Assembly (NCBI GenBank): GCA_028691335.1
Contig: JAQUZK010000060.1
Span: 1-7,599 of the forward strand
Length of the DNA stretch: 7,599 nucleotides
Source of the DNA: Candidatus Izemoplasmatales bacterium
Lineage (GTDB): Bacteria > Bacillota_I > Bacilli_A > Izemoplasmatales > Hujiaoplasmataceae
Direction of reading: 5' to 3'
The position numbers were made by a program, and so were the translations under genes. Under the pieces are notes generated by a model. The model ran no database searches. It saw only the letters and a list, made by a program, of their open reading frames with translations, and was not told where the DNA came from. Positions 1-5,220 of the stretch are shown piece after piece (the stretch's first letter is position 1; every line of letters starts with the position of its first letter).

Positions 1-849
1 AAACTCAGGAAGATCAGCTACTAAGAACTTTTCCGGCCTAACAAAGCTTTCACCAATTCTTTGTAAAATAAAAATACTTTTTTTAACATTCTTAAGTATT
101 GAATTAGGTAAGACAATCATCCCAAAAAAATGCCATCTATCCTTAACTTCATAGATAAAGTCTTTTAAATTGAAATTATCAAAAAAATCATTATCAATAA
201 CACTAATCATATACCCGCTATCCATAATCAGGTCAAAAGAATGTTTAATAATTTTAAAAATTTTTTGATGGTCTATTCCAGAAAAATCAGTAACTATTAA
301 ATCAGATGAAATATTATTAAATGACAAAATATCTTGATAATATATGTTGTCTCCATAGTCTAACATCCCAAATAATGTTCTTGACAATTTGTAGTACTCT
401 ATAAAATTTTCAACCCCGACTAATGAGAGTTCTTTATTTAAATTATTCGCTAAACTTGTTATTAAATTACCTGTACCTACTAAAGGATCTAAAATCAGTA
501 AACTTCCTTTATCATATAGTTTTTCAACCAAGTAACTAAAAAAAATCCCAATACTTTCAGGAGTTATCATTTGGTTTGATATACCCTGATGCTTTAATCC
601 TCTCAAACAAGAATACTGTACAGCTTTTCTAATTTCTTCTTTATTAAACTCAATATCTTTTATCTCTTCAATCATAGAAAAAAGTTCGTTCTTTAATTCT
701 TCGTTTTCTTCTTCAACAGTGTTAGAAAGTATATTCTCACAAGTACGAACTAAGCCTTCCAAATAAGGCAATTTCATAATTTCATAATACCTACTAGCTG
801 AATTATCCAAAATATCAAACAACTTTTCAACATTTTCTTGATTAATCAT
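1..849 (-). CDS. YtxK-like class I SAM-dependent methyltransferase fold protein (3' end cut by window edge)
   Basis: The frame is open from an ATG at 849 to the left edge, giving 283 residues with no stop, so the C-terminus lies outside. Family resemblance is to YtxK, a Bacillota N6-adenine-methylase-like protein of unclear substrate. The N-terminal helical region (about 1-90) is followed by NQMITPESIG (92-101), which resembles the conserved QMTP-SIG motif, then the SAM-binding motif I DPLVGTGN (121-128), then an acidic strand end GVEN (145-148). The C-terminal part LPNSILKN..KSIFILQR (247-264) and ADLPEF (278-283) also fit YtxK, and the length reached suggests only a few tens of residues are missing. 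The (D/N/S)PP(Y/F)-type catalytic motif IV is not seen: the expected place reads TDFSG (187-191) and the segment after it looks shortened. A DNA or RNA methylation role is therefore doubtful. The start is supported by GGTGAT just upstream and by a promoter whose -10 lies downstream of the only other nearby in-frame ATG (876). Confidence 0.8.
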   Translation of the reverse strand, partial: MINQENVEKLFDILDNSASRYYEIMKLPYLEGLVRTCENILSNTVEEENEELKNELFSMIEEIKDIEFNKEEIRKAVQYSCLRGLKHQGISNQMITPESIGIFFSYLVEKLYDKGSLLILDPLVGTGNLITSLANNLNKELSLVGVENFIEYYKLSRTLFGMLDYGDNIYYQDILSFNNISSDLIVTDFSGIDHQKIFKIIKHSFDLIMDSGYMISVIDNDFFDNFNLKDFIYEVKDRWHFFGMIVLPNSILKNVKKSIFILQRIGESFVRPEKFLVADLPEF

Positions 850-868
850 ATTATCACCATGTGATAAT
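850..868. promoter_or_regulatory. Perfect 8-3-8 palindrome overlapping promoter, RBS and start of the methyltransferase gene
   Basis: The arms are ATTATCAC (850-857) and GTGATAAT (861-868) around CAT. The element overlaps the last two bases of the -10, the predicted transcription start and the Shine-Dalgarno, and ends one base before the ATG. That is the position of a repressor operator. If transcription began further upstream, it could instead fold as an RNA hairpin hiding the ribosome site. No specific regulator is recognised. Confidence 0.5.
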
Positions 869-895
869 TGTATCATAAACAATGTTATTTGACAA
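867..895 (-). promoter_or_regulatory. Sigma-A-like promoter of the methyltransferase gene
   Basis: Reading the minus strand, TTGTCA (895-890) is followed after 17 bases by TACAAT (872-867), with a TG one base before the -10, making an extended -10. Transcription would begin near 860, leaving a leader of only about 11 nt that still holds the GGTGAT ribosome binding site (858-853). Confidence 0.65.
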
Positions 896-934
896 CAAAT
901 AATCCTTCTCAAACCTTTTTAAATAGCATATTTC

Positions 935-960
935 TAAATATGAATATTAATTCATATTTA
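935..960. repeat. 26-bp AT-rich perfect palindrome in the divergent intergenic region
   Basis: TAAATATGAAT (935-945) and its exact reverse complement ATTCATATTTA (950-960) flank ATTA. It lies between the two divergent promoters. Neither strand has a T run directly after it, so it does not look like a terminator. It could be a regulator binding site or a cruciform-prone element. The core AATATTAATT recurs at 1006-1015, close to the yidD promoter. Confidence 0.55.
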
Positions 961-1017
961 TCGTTTAAAAAACACATACTATCTATTAGAAATCTTAAGC
1001 TAGTAAATATTAATTGA

Positions 1018-1046
1018 ATGACTAATAACATAAAGTGTGATATTAT
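1018..1046 (+). promoter_or_regulatory. Probable yidD promoter (extended -10)
   Basis: ATGACT (1018-1023) lies 17 bases before TATTAT (1041-1046), which is preceded by TGA, an extended -10 pattern. The predicted start near 1053 leaves a leader of about 17 nt carrying the strong TAAGGAGG (1055-1062), 7 nt before the ATG. The -35 is only a partial match. Confidence 0.45.
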
Positions 1047-1069
1047 TAATTTAGTAAGGAGGAATAAAG

Positions 1070-1333
1070 ATGAAATCAAAGATAATTAAACTAATAAAAA
1101 ACTATCAAACAGCCACAAGAGCAAAAAATCCTACATGTAAGTATCATCCTACTTGTTCTAATTACGCTATAGATGCTTACAAGAATTACAACGTCTTTAA
1201 AGCCTCGTTATTAACTTTATGGAGAGTAATTAGATGCAATCCATTCTCAAACGGAGGGTATGACCCTATCCCCAAATACAAAAAAAAATTTAAAGAAAAG
1301 CAAACAAAAGAAAAATTCAATCCTTTAAAATAG
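1070..1333 (+). CDS. yidD: Membrane protein insertion efficiency factor YidD
   Basis: This 87-residue protein is a clear YidD, a small membrane-associated factor that helps the YidC insertase place proteins in the cytoplasmic membrane. It has a short basic, amphipathic N-terminus (1-20), then the family signature with C23-KYHPTC29, SNYAIDAY (30-37), the LTLWRVIRC (48-56) segment ending in C56, and NPFSNGGYDPIP (57-68). The three conserved cysteines and the GGYDP motif are all present. The lysine-rich tail (70-87) is variable in the family. The start follows TAAGGAGG at good spacing. In many bacteria yidD sits in the rpmH-rnpA-yidC cluster; here it is a single gene with its own promoter and terminator, as with ytiA of Bacillus subtilis. 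Confidence 0.95.
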   Translation: MKSKIIKLIKNYQTATRAKNPTCKYHPTCSNYAIDAYKNYNVFKASLLTLWRVIRCNPFSNGGYDPIPKYKKKFKEKQTKEKFNPLK

Positions 1334-1334
1334 C

Positions 1335-1360
1335 AAAAGCTCCAAACAGGAGCTTTTTTA
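1335..1360. terminator. Bidirectional terminator between yidD and the convergent membrane gene
   Basis: AAAAGCTCC (1335-1343) pairs perfectly with GGAGCTTTT (1349-1357) around AAACA. The plus strand continues into a T run, so it ends yidD transcription right after the stop at 1333. On the minus strand the same stem ends in TTTT and lies 7 bases beyond the stop of the membrane gene at 1365, so it can serve both. Confidence 0.85.
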
Positions 1361-1364
1361 TTTG

Positions 1365-3077
1365 TCAATTTTTTTTCTTTCCAAAATTCTCATTACCCAA
1401 ATATGTTACATATTTTATGTCATCAGTTATCGGCACAAAAACACAAACTAAAATCACTAATAATATATATAAACCAAAATGAGAATAAATTGGTAAAATC
1501 AAATCAGTTGGTTTCTCTACGAGTTCGAAAACTTGAATCAATCTTTCTTCACCGTTATTTCTTGTTTCTACTTGTACAAATGATAAATCATCATTATATT
1601 CTCGATAATTCACAATATAACCACTTTTATAATCCTTATCGATTAAAAAAGTATCAGTATCTAAATGATTAAACAAATATAAACTCTCGTAATCATCATT
1701 ATACATAATCAATCTAGCTTTCTCTAGATTTAACTCAGTTCTAAAAATCAACATATCGCCTACAAAACCTGTGCTAGAAATGTCATACCCTAAATATCTT
1801 AATATTTTCTTTTGATTAATGCCATCATCTACAAACACCTCAAAATCAGAAAAATAATACATTTTCTTTAAATTGGAATTATATGCTCTTTCAGAACTAA
1901 CATTCTTGAAAGTATAATTAGTATCGACGAATAGTATATAGTCATTATTTTGTTTATAAAATAAAGAATCAGAAATAACAACTAGATCTTCATAACCAAG
2001 AAGAGATATATCAACTGTTTTTTCAAAAATAATAGAACCATTTAATAAGTAATGAATATCATATAAAATATCACTTTTTCTAGTCAGGAATGATAACCTT
2101 CCTTCTTCGTTATAAAAAATCTTACTATTAGCAGTACTGTAATCAGATATCTTATCAGCTTCACTATCTATAAGTTTATAAAAACCAGATGAGTCATAAT
2201 AATATAAAGAATTTTCATATTCAATGAATCGATTCTTAAAGATTTCTTTTTCCTCATAATCTATTGCCATTTCTAAATAATACTTACCAATTAAAGCGCT
2301 TTTCTCCATATCATACTTTTCAATAGTATTACCATAGCTAAAATATACAGTATTATTCTCTATATAAAAATCCTCAATATTCTTACCTGATGAACTTGAG
2401 GTAATGTTCATGCTAAAAAGTAGTTCTTGTTCATAGTTATTTTTAATATCATTTGGTAATCCTTGAAAAACAAAATATTTTGAATTATTGTTTAAATTCA
2501 AAAATTGCTTAATATTATTTGTGGGAATTTGTATAAATAATCCCGCAAATAAAACAAAACCAAAAACGCCCCATAATACAAAGTATTTACTTATACCAGA
2601 TTCTGTAATCCAATTTTTAACATCTTGATAAAAAAACTCCAATTTCTTTCTCAATATTTGGGACAAAACAATCAAAGTAATAACTGTTACTATACTAAAT
2701 AGTATTTGAAAATACCAATCCATGTATCTGAAAATAGTTAAAGAAACATAAAGTGATAAAATTGTAATACCTACAAATAGAATGTTATTCTTAATAGCTT
2801 CTAATTTCAAAACACCTGATATTGTAAAAGACAAATCATTATCCTTAAGAAAGTAAAACAGACTTATCAACAATAAAAGAGCCACAATAATTACAATCAC
2901 ATAAAACTTTTCAATAAAACCCTGAAAGAAAAACAAAATAACTAACAAAAAAGAGATTGATGTTTGGAAAAAAGTATGATAAAAAATCTCTCCCTTTAAA
3001 TTAGATTTACTTAGCATTCTTAAATAAGTATATACAAATATTGTTATTAAAGGTAAAGATATTAAAATCCACGTCAT
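1365..3077 (-). CDS. Unrecognised membrane protein: six N-terminal helices, large beta-rich outer domain, one C-terminal helix
   Basis: I do not recognise a family for this 570-residue protein. Hydrophobic segments lie at about 2-20, 37-53, 57-77, 97-115, 121-142 and 165-184, and a last one at 530-550. Basic loops (R20 to K28, RKK 143-145) and the GKKKN tail fit an outside N-terminus, an inside C-terminus and the 185-529 region outside the cell. That region is rich in Tyr, Phe, Asn and Asp and repeats a pattern of short aromatic strands with polar turns (TVYFSY 243-248, SLYYYD 290-295, KIFYNE 319-324, SLFYKQ 371-376, KMYYFS 405-410, MLIFRT 442-447). This resembles WD/PQQ-type propeller blades, though no canonical repeat motif is present. 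No catalytic motif or lipobox was found. A sensor, binding or adhesion role is speculation. The ATG has only a weak distant AAAGGGGA (3096-3089), but hydrophobicity begins at once and the next Met is residue 21. Confidence 0.8.
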   Translation of the reverse strand: MTWILISLPLITIFVYTYLRMLSKSNLKGEIFYHTFFQTSISFLLVILFFFQGFIEKFYVIVIIVALLLLISLFYFLKDNDLSFTISGVLKLEAIKNNILFVGITILSLYVSLTIFRYMDWYFQILFSIVTVITLIVLSQILRKKLEFFYQDVKNWITESGISKYFVLWGVFGFVLFAGLFIQIPTNNIKQFLNLNNNSKYFVFQGLPNDIKNNYEQELLFSMNITSSSSGKNIEDFYIENNTVYFSYGNTIEKYDMEKSALIGKYYLEMAIDYEEKEIFKNRFIEYENSLYYYDSSGFYKLIDSEADKISDYSTANSKIFYNEEGRLSFLTRKSDILYDIHYLLNGSIIFEKTVDISLLGYEDLVVISDSLFYKQNNDYILFVDTNYTFKNVSSERAYNSNLKKMYYFSDFEVFVDDGINQKKILRYLGYDISSTGFVGDMLIFRTELNLEKARLIMYNDDYESLYLFNHLDTDTFLIDKDYKSGYIVNYREYNDDLSFVQVETRNNGEERLIQVFELVEKPTDLILPIYSHFGLYILLVILVCVFVPITDDIKYVTYLGNENFGKKKN

Positions 3078-3109
3078 AATAAAAAAAATCCCCTTTACTT
3101 AAAAAGTTT

Positions 3110-3137
3110 ATACTAATTGTAACATATTTTATTACAA
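3110..3137 (-). promoter_or_regulatory. Weak candidate promoter of the membrane protein gene
   Basis: Minus strand TTGTAA (3137-3132) and TAGTAT (3115-3110) are separated by 16 bases. Both depart from consensus in this AT-rich gap, so chance is possible. No terminator is visible in the 81 bases between the GyrI-like gene and this one, so read-through from upstream is the alternative. Confidence 0.3.
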
Positions 3138-3158
3138 ATTGCTGTTTGTAGTTAAAAA

Positions 3159-3647
3159 CTACTCAATCGGAATATAAATATCTGTAACACTAGTATCTTT
3201 AAAATTTCTTGGAGGTTTTGTAATATACATCTCAAAAGGAAAAGAATTTCTAGGCACATATTGGCTGTTAAATAACCAATCTTTGTATATATAACCCCAG
3301 GCCTCACCATAATCATTTAACCTCAAATTAAACCTAGCAATAGCGAAATTCCCAGAAATAACCATGCTTTTAATCAAATTGTCTTCAGGTATTATCAGAC
3401 CATCTTCAATAGTCATCGCAACACTTGTATTCAGCTCATCTACTTTGGTTATGAAAGGATTATCATGATAAATGGTCATAATCAGATTCTTTTCACCGCG
3501 TAATAAGTTGTTGGCAATCGCGAACTTAAATAAGTTTTCATACATAGACTGGCTATTCTTTCTAAATTCTATGTAGTTGCCTTTAAAACTTAGATATATT
3601 ACTTTCATACTTATATTATTTTTAATACTAATAACTGGTTTTTCCAT
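3159..3647 (-). CDS. Standalone GyrI-like small-molecule-binding domain protein
   Basis: This 162-residue cytoplasmic protein matches the GyrI-like (SbmC, AraC effector-binding, BmrR C-terminal) fold. Such domains bind small, often hydrophobic cationic ligands. A few act directly, as SbmC/GyrI does on DNA gyrase. Recognisable parts are the first strand and helix (4-48), YHDNPF (60-65), GNFAIARFNLRL (99-110) matching the usual G-YAV-RF motif, YIYKDWL (119-125), the FEMYI strand (138-142) with E139 where the family's ligand-binding Glu falls, and the final TDIYIPIE (155-162). There is no HTH domain, so it is not itself an AraC or MerR regulator. The ATG at 3647 is chosen because AGGAGG sits 6 nt upstream. 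An in-frame ATG at 3683 would add 12 residues but lies upstream of the predicted promoter start and has no RBS. The following minus-strand gene begins 81 bp further on with no clear terminator between. Confidence 0.8.
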   Translation of the reverse strand: MEKPVISIKNNISMKVIYLSFKGNYIEFRKNSQSMYENLFKFAIANNLLRGEKNLIMTIYHDNPFITKVDELNTSVAMTIEDGLIIPEDNLIKSMVISGNFAIARFNLRLNDYGEAWGYIYKDWLFNSQYVPRNSFPFEMYITKPPRNFKDTSVTDIYIPIE

Positions 3648-3653
3648 GTTTTT

Positions 3654-3659
3654 CCTCCT
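3654..3659 (-). promoter_or_regulatory. Ribosome binding site deciding the start of the GyrI-like gene
   Basis: AGGAGG on the minus strand lies 6 nt before the ATG at 3647. It would fall inside the coding region if the upstream ATG at 3683 were used, so it favours the shorter, 162-residue protein. Confidence 0.8.
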
Positions 3660-3672
3660 ATTATTATTTTCT

Positions 3673-3678
3673 ATTATA
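3673..3678 (-). promoter_or_regulatory. -10 element upstream of the GyrI-like gene
   Basis: A perfect TATAAT on the minus strand would start transcription near 3666, giving a leader of about 19 nt. No convincing -35 is visible; the bases at the right distance read TTTTTA. Confidence 0.45.
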
Positions 3679-3765
3679 CACAAATAATAACTATATAAAA
3701 AGACGACATGGCTAAAAAATACATTTTTAATCTAAATGAGATTATTTTTTTTCAAATGGAAAAAG

Positions 3766-3788
3766 AAAAAAACTCCCGTTTGGGAGTT
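3766..3788 (-). terminator. Terminator of the tRNA operon
   Basis: On the minus strand AACTCCC (3788-3782) pairs with GGGAGTT (3777-3771) around AAAC, and a run of Ts follows. It starts 15 bases after the CCA end of tRNA-Leu. Confidence 0.9.
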
Positions 3789-3802
3789 GATTCTTCATAA
3801 TC

Positions 3803-3885
3803 TGGTGCGGGTGACAGGACTTGAACCTGCACTCATAAGAACTAGATCCTAAGTCTAGCGCGTCTGCCAATTTCGCCACACCCGC
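3803..3885 (-). tRNA. tRNA-Leu (anticodon TAG)
   Basis: The 83-nt gene has acceptor GCGGGTG/CACCCGC, discriminator A and an encoded CCA (3805-3803). The anticodon stem CTAGA/TCTAG encloses loop CTTAGGA with anticodon TAG, reading CUA-type leucine codons. The extra-length variable arm is typical of class II tRNA-Leu. It is the last gene of the operon, 5 bases after tRNA-Lys. Confidence 0.96.
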
Positions 3886-3890
3886 AAAGA

Positions 3891-3966
3891 TGGTGACCCG
3901 CAGGCGATTCGAACGCCTGACCCTTTGATTAAAAGTCAAATGCTCTACCGACTGAGCTAGCGGGTC
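3891..3966 (-). tRNA. tRNA-Lys (anticodon TTT)
   Basis: The 76-nt cloverleaf has acceptor GACCCGC/GCGGGTC, discriminator A and encoded CCA. Anticodon stem TTTGA/TCAAA encloses CTTTTAA with anticodon TTT; the T arm is AGGCG-TTCGAAT-CGCCT. It lies 8 bases after tRNA-Gln in the same transcript. Confidence 0.97.
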
Positions 3967-3974
3967 AAAAATAA

Positions 3975-4049
3975 TGGCTGGGCTAGGTAGATTTGAACTA
4001 CCGATCTCGGAGTCAAAGTCCGATGCCTTAACCGCTTGGCCATAGCCCA
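3975..4049 (-). tRNA. tRNA-Gln (anticodon TTG)
   Basis: The 75-nt gene has acceptor TGGGCTA/TAGCCCA, whose weak U1-A72 first pair is a usual identity feature of bacterial tRNA-Gln. It has discriminator G and encoded CCA. Stem TCGGA/TCCGA encloses CTTTGAC with anticodon TTG. It lies 13 bases after tRNA-His. Confidence 0.96.
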
Positions 4050-4062
4050 TTATTTTTAATAT

Positions 4063-4139
4063 TGGGGCGACTGATGGGACTCGAACCCACGAATGTCGGA
4101 GCCACAATCCGATGCGTTAACCCCTTCGCCACAATCGCC
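4063..4139 (-). tRNA. tRNA-His (anticodon GTG)
   Basis: The 77-nt gene begins with the extra G at position -1 that marks tRNA-His, facing C73. The acceptor is GCGATTG/CAGTCGC and CCA is encoded (4065-4063). Stem TCGGA/TCCGA encloses TTGTGGC with anticodon GTG. It is the first gene of the four-tRNA transcript. Confidence 0.96.
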
Positions 4140-4160
4140 ATATTAATTTTCGCACTTACT

Positions 4161-4189
4161 AGTTTACTAAAACATATCTATTTTGTCAA
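4161..4189 (-). promoter_or_regulatory. Promoter of the His-Gln-Lys-Leu tRNA operon
   Basis: A perfect TTGACA (4189-4184) and TAAACT (4166-4161) are separated by 17 bases on the minus strand. Transcription would start near 4154, about 15 bases before tRNA-His. A strong -35 suits a stable RNA operon. Confidence 0.75.
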
Positions 4190-4212
4190 GAAATATATTT
4201 TTATTTTAGTAC

Positions 4213-4244
4213 AAAAGAAATTTCTAGAAAAATCTAGAAATTTC
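4213..4244 (-). terminator. Terminator of the DegV-family gene
   Basis: A perfect 12-bp stem (4244-4233 with 4228-4217, arms GAAATTTCTAGA and TCTAGAAATTTC) with a 4-base loop begins 7 bases after the stop. On the minus strand it is followed by TTTTGT. The stem is AT-rich but long, so termination is plausible, and it separates this gene from the tRNA promoter. Confidence 0.75.
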
Positions 4245-4251
4245 ATATATA

Positions 4252-5103
4252 CTAGTATCCTACTATCGCAATTCCAAATCCTTTTTTACCTAAATGAACA
4301 TAAAAAACTGGACTTACGTAATTAGTTCTATGAATTATTATCTTTGGATAAGTCTTTTTGATGTAATCCTCTATCTTCTGAGACCATTCATCTAGATTCA
4401 AATCTATAATATCCACATGAACATTCTCATATTTCTCTGCATAGTAATTGATTTTTTCAATAAATATTTCTAAGCAAGCTGAATTTGTTCTCGTCTTTTT
4501 AACCAATTCAAGCTTTCCATCAAGCATTTCAATAATTGGTTTTATTCTTAAAATCGTTCCAATTAAAGCCGAAACTCTATTTAATCTTCCGCCTTTAAAT
4601 AAGTGCATTAGATCGCTTAATGTAAAAGTAACTAATGGCTCTTTAAATATTTTATAATATAAGTCTAAAATCTCATCAAAATTTTTTCCGTTTTTTATTT
4701 CTTCTGCGATTATGTTTATTCCATTAGCCACTCCGTACGAAGCTGTTTTTGGAGAATGAATACTGATATCCAACTTAGTATCTTCCATCATACTTTTCGC
4801 AAGTAAAGCTGATTGATATGTTCCACTTAGTTTTTCAGAGATTAAAACCGTCAAAACATGAGTATACCCTTCCGCCTCAAATTCTTTAAAAATATCTATA
4901 AAATCTTGAGGTGAGGGCTGCGAAGTTAACAACTTATGTGTACCTTCTAAATAATTCTCCATTTGTTCTTTTGATATATCTTTTTCTAAAAATTCCTTTT
5001 CATCTATAATAACTTTTAAGTTAGCCCATTTAATAAAATTATATGAACTTAGTTCTTTCCTTGTGTAAGTAGTACTATCTAATAATACACCTATTTTATT
5101 CAT
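4252..5103 (-). CDS. DegV family fatty-acid-binding protein (FakB-like)
   Basis: The 283-residue length is typical of DegV proteins. These bind a fatty acid and, as FakB, present it to the kinase FakA for phosphorylation and entry into phospholipid synthesis. Family motifs in order are LLDSTTYTRKEL (7-18), TSQPSP (60-65), LSGTYQSA (92-99), GGRLNR (171-176) and RIKPIIEMLDGKL (186-198). T60/S61, S93 and H270 fall where DegV proteins contact the fatty-acid carboxylate. Two positions depart from the usual pattern: the C-terminal H-GPG-LG motif reads HLGKKGFG (270-277), and SPKTASYG (117-124) replaces the common D-SMG-like stretch. No DAK/FakA kinase gene is in the window, so the partner is elsewhere or absent. 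The start follows GGGTGAT at good spacing. It is a single-gene unit with its own promoter and terminator. Which fatty acid it binds cannot be told from the sequence. Confidence 0.9.
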   Translation of the reverse strand: MNKIGVLLDSTTYTRKELSSYNFIKWANLKVIIDEKEFLEKDISKEQMENYLEGTHKLLTSQPSPQDFIDIFKEFEAEGYTHVLTVLISEKLSGTYQSALLAKSMMEDTKLDISIHSPKTASYGVANGINIIAEEIKNGKNFDEILDLYYKIFKEPLVTFTLSDLMHLFKGGRLNRVSALIGTILRIKPIIEMLDGKLELVKKTRTNSACLEIFIEKINYYAEKYENVHVDIIDLNLDEWSQKIEDYIKKTYPKIIIHRTNYVSPVFYVHLGKKGFGIAIVGY

Positions 5104-5144
5104 AAAAAATCACCCTTTTCCAGTATTACTCTATCACACATAAT

Positions 5145-5173
5145 ACTTTATCACTAAAGGGCTAATCTGTCAA
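5145..5173 (-). promoter_or_regulatory. Promoter of the DegV-family gene
   Basis: On the minus strand a perfect TTGACA (5173-5168) lies 17 bases before TAAAGT (5150-5145), which is preceded by TGA, an extended -10. The start near 5138 gives a leader of about 35 nt. A 7-bp inverted repeat (5122-5128 and 5141-5147) begins inside the -10 and spans the transcription start. Confidence 0.7.
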
Positions 5174-5184
5174 GAAAATCAATG

Positions 5185-5212
5185 TAAAAGCGGTCAATTT
5201 TTTGACCGCTTT
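5185..5212 (-). terminator. Terminator of the EF-G-like gene
   Basis: An 11-bp perfect stem, AAAGCGGTCAA (5212-5202) with TTGACCGCTTT (5197-5187), closes a 4-base loop on the minus strand, starting 8 bases after the stop codon. The T tail is short (TTTT, partly in the stem). Confidence 0.85.
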
Positions 5213-5220
5213 AATCATTT

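Noticed and set aside
874..876. Upstream in-frame ATG for the methylase at 876
   Set aside because: It lies upstream of the predicted -10 and transcription start and has no ribosome site, while the ATG at 849 has GGTGAT at good spacing.
1365..1367. Mycoplasma-type genetic code (TGA as tryptophan)
   Set aside because: The membrane protein gene ends in TGA right before a terminator, and tryptophan codons checked are TGG.
1403..1672. Plus-strand 89-codon open frame inside the membrane protein gene
   Set aside because: It is antisense to a long open gene, and no ribosome site or family signature supports it.
3146..3162. Small hairpin GTAGTT-TTT-AACTAC at the stop of the GyrI-like gene
   Set aside because: The stem is only 6 bp and AT-rich with no T tract after it, so it is not called a terminator.
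3648..3683. A 12-residue N-terminal extension of the GyrI-like protein starting at 3683
   Set aside because: The perfect -10 and the AGGAGG both lie within it, so the ATG at 3647 is the better start.
3742..4107. A 121-codon minus-strand open frame across the tRNA cluster
   Set aside because: It runs through the tRNA genes and the terminator, has no ribosome site, and its peptide is only the translation of tRNA sequence.
4062..4325. An 87-codon plus-strand open frame over tRNA-His, the tRNA promoter and the end of the DegV-family gene
   Set aside because: It overlaps a tRNA, a promoter, a terminator and a conserved gene on the other strand, and has no recognisable protein features.
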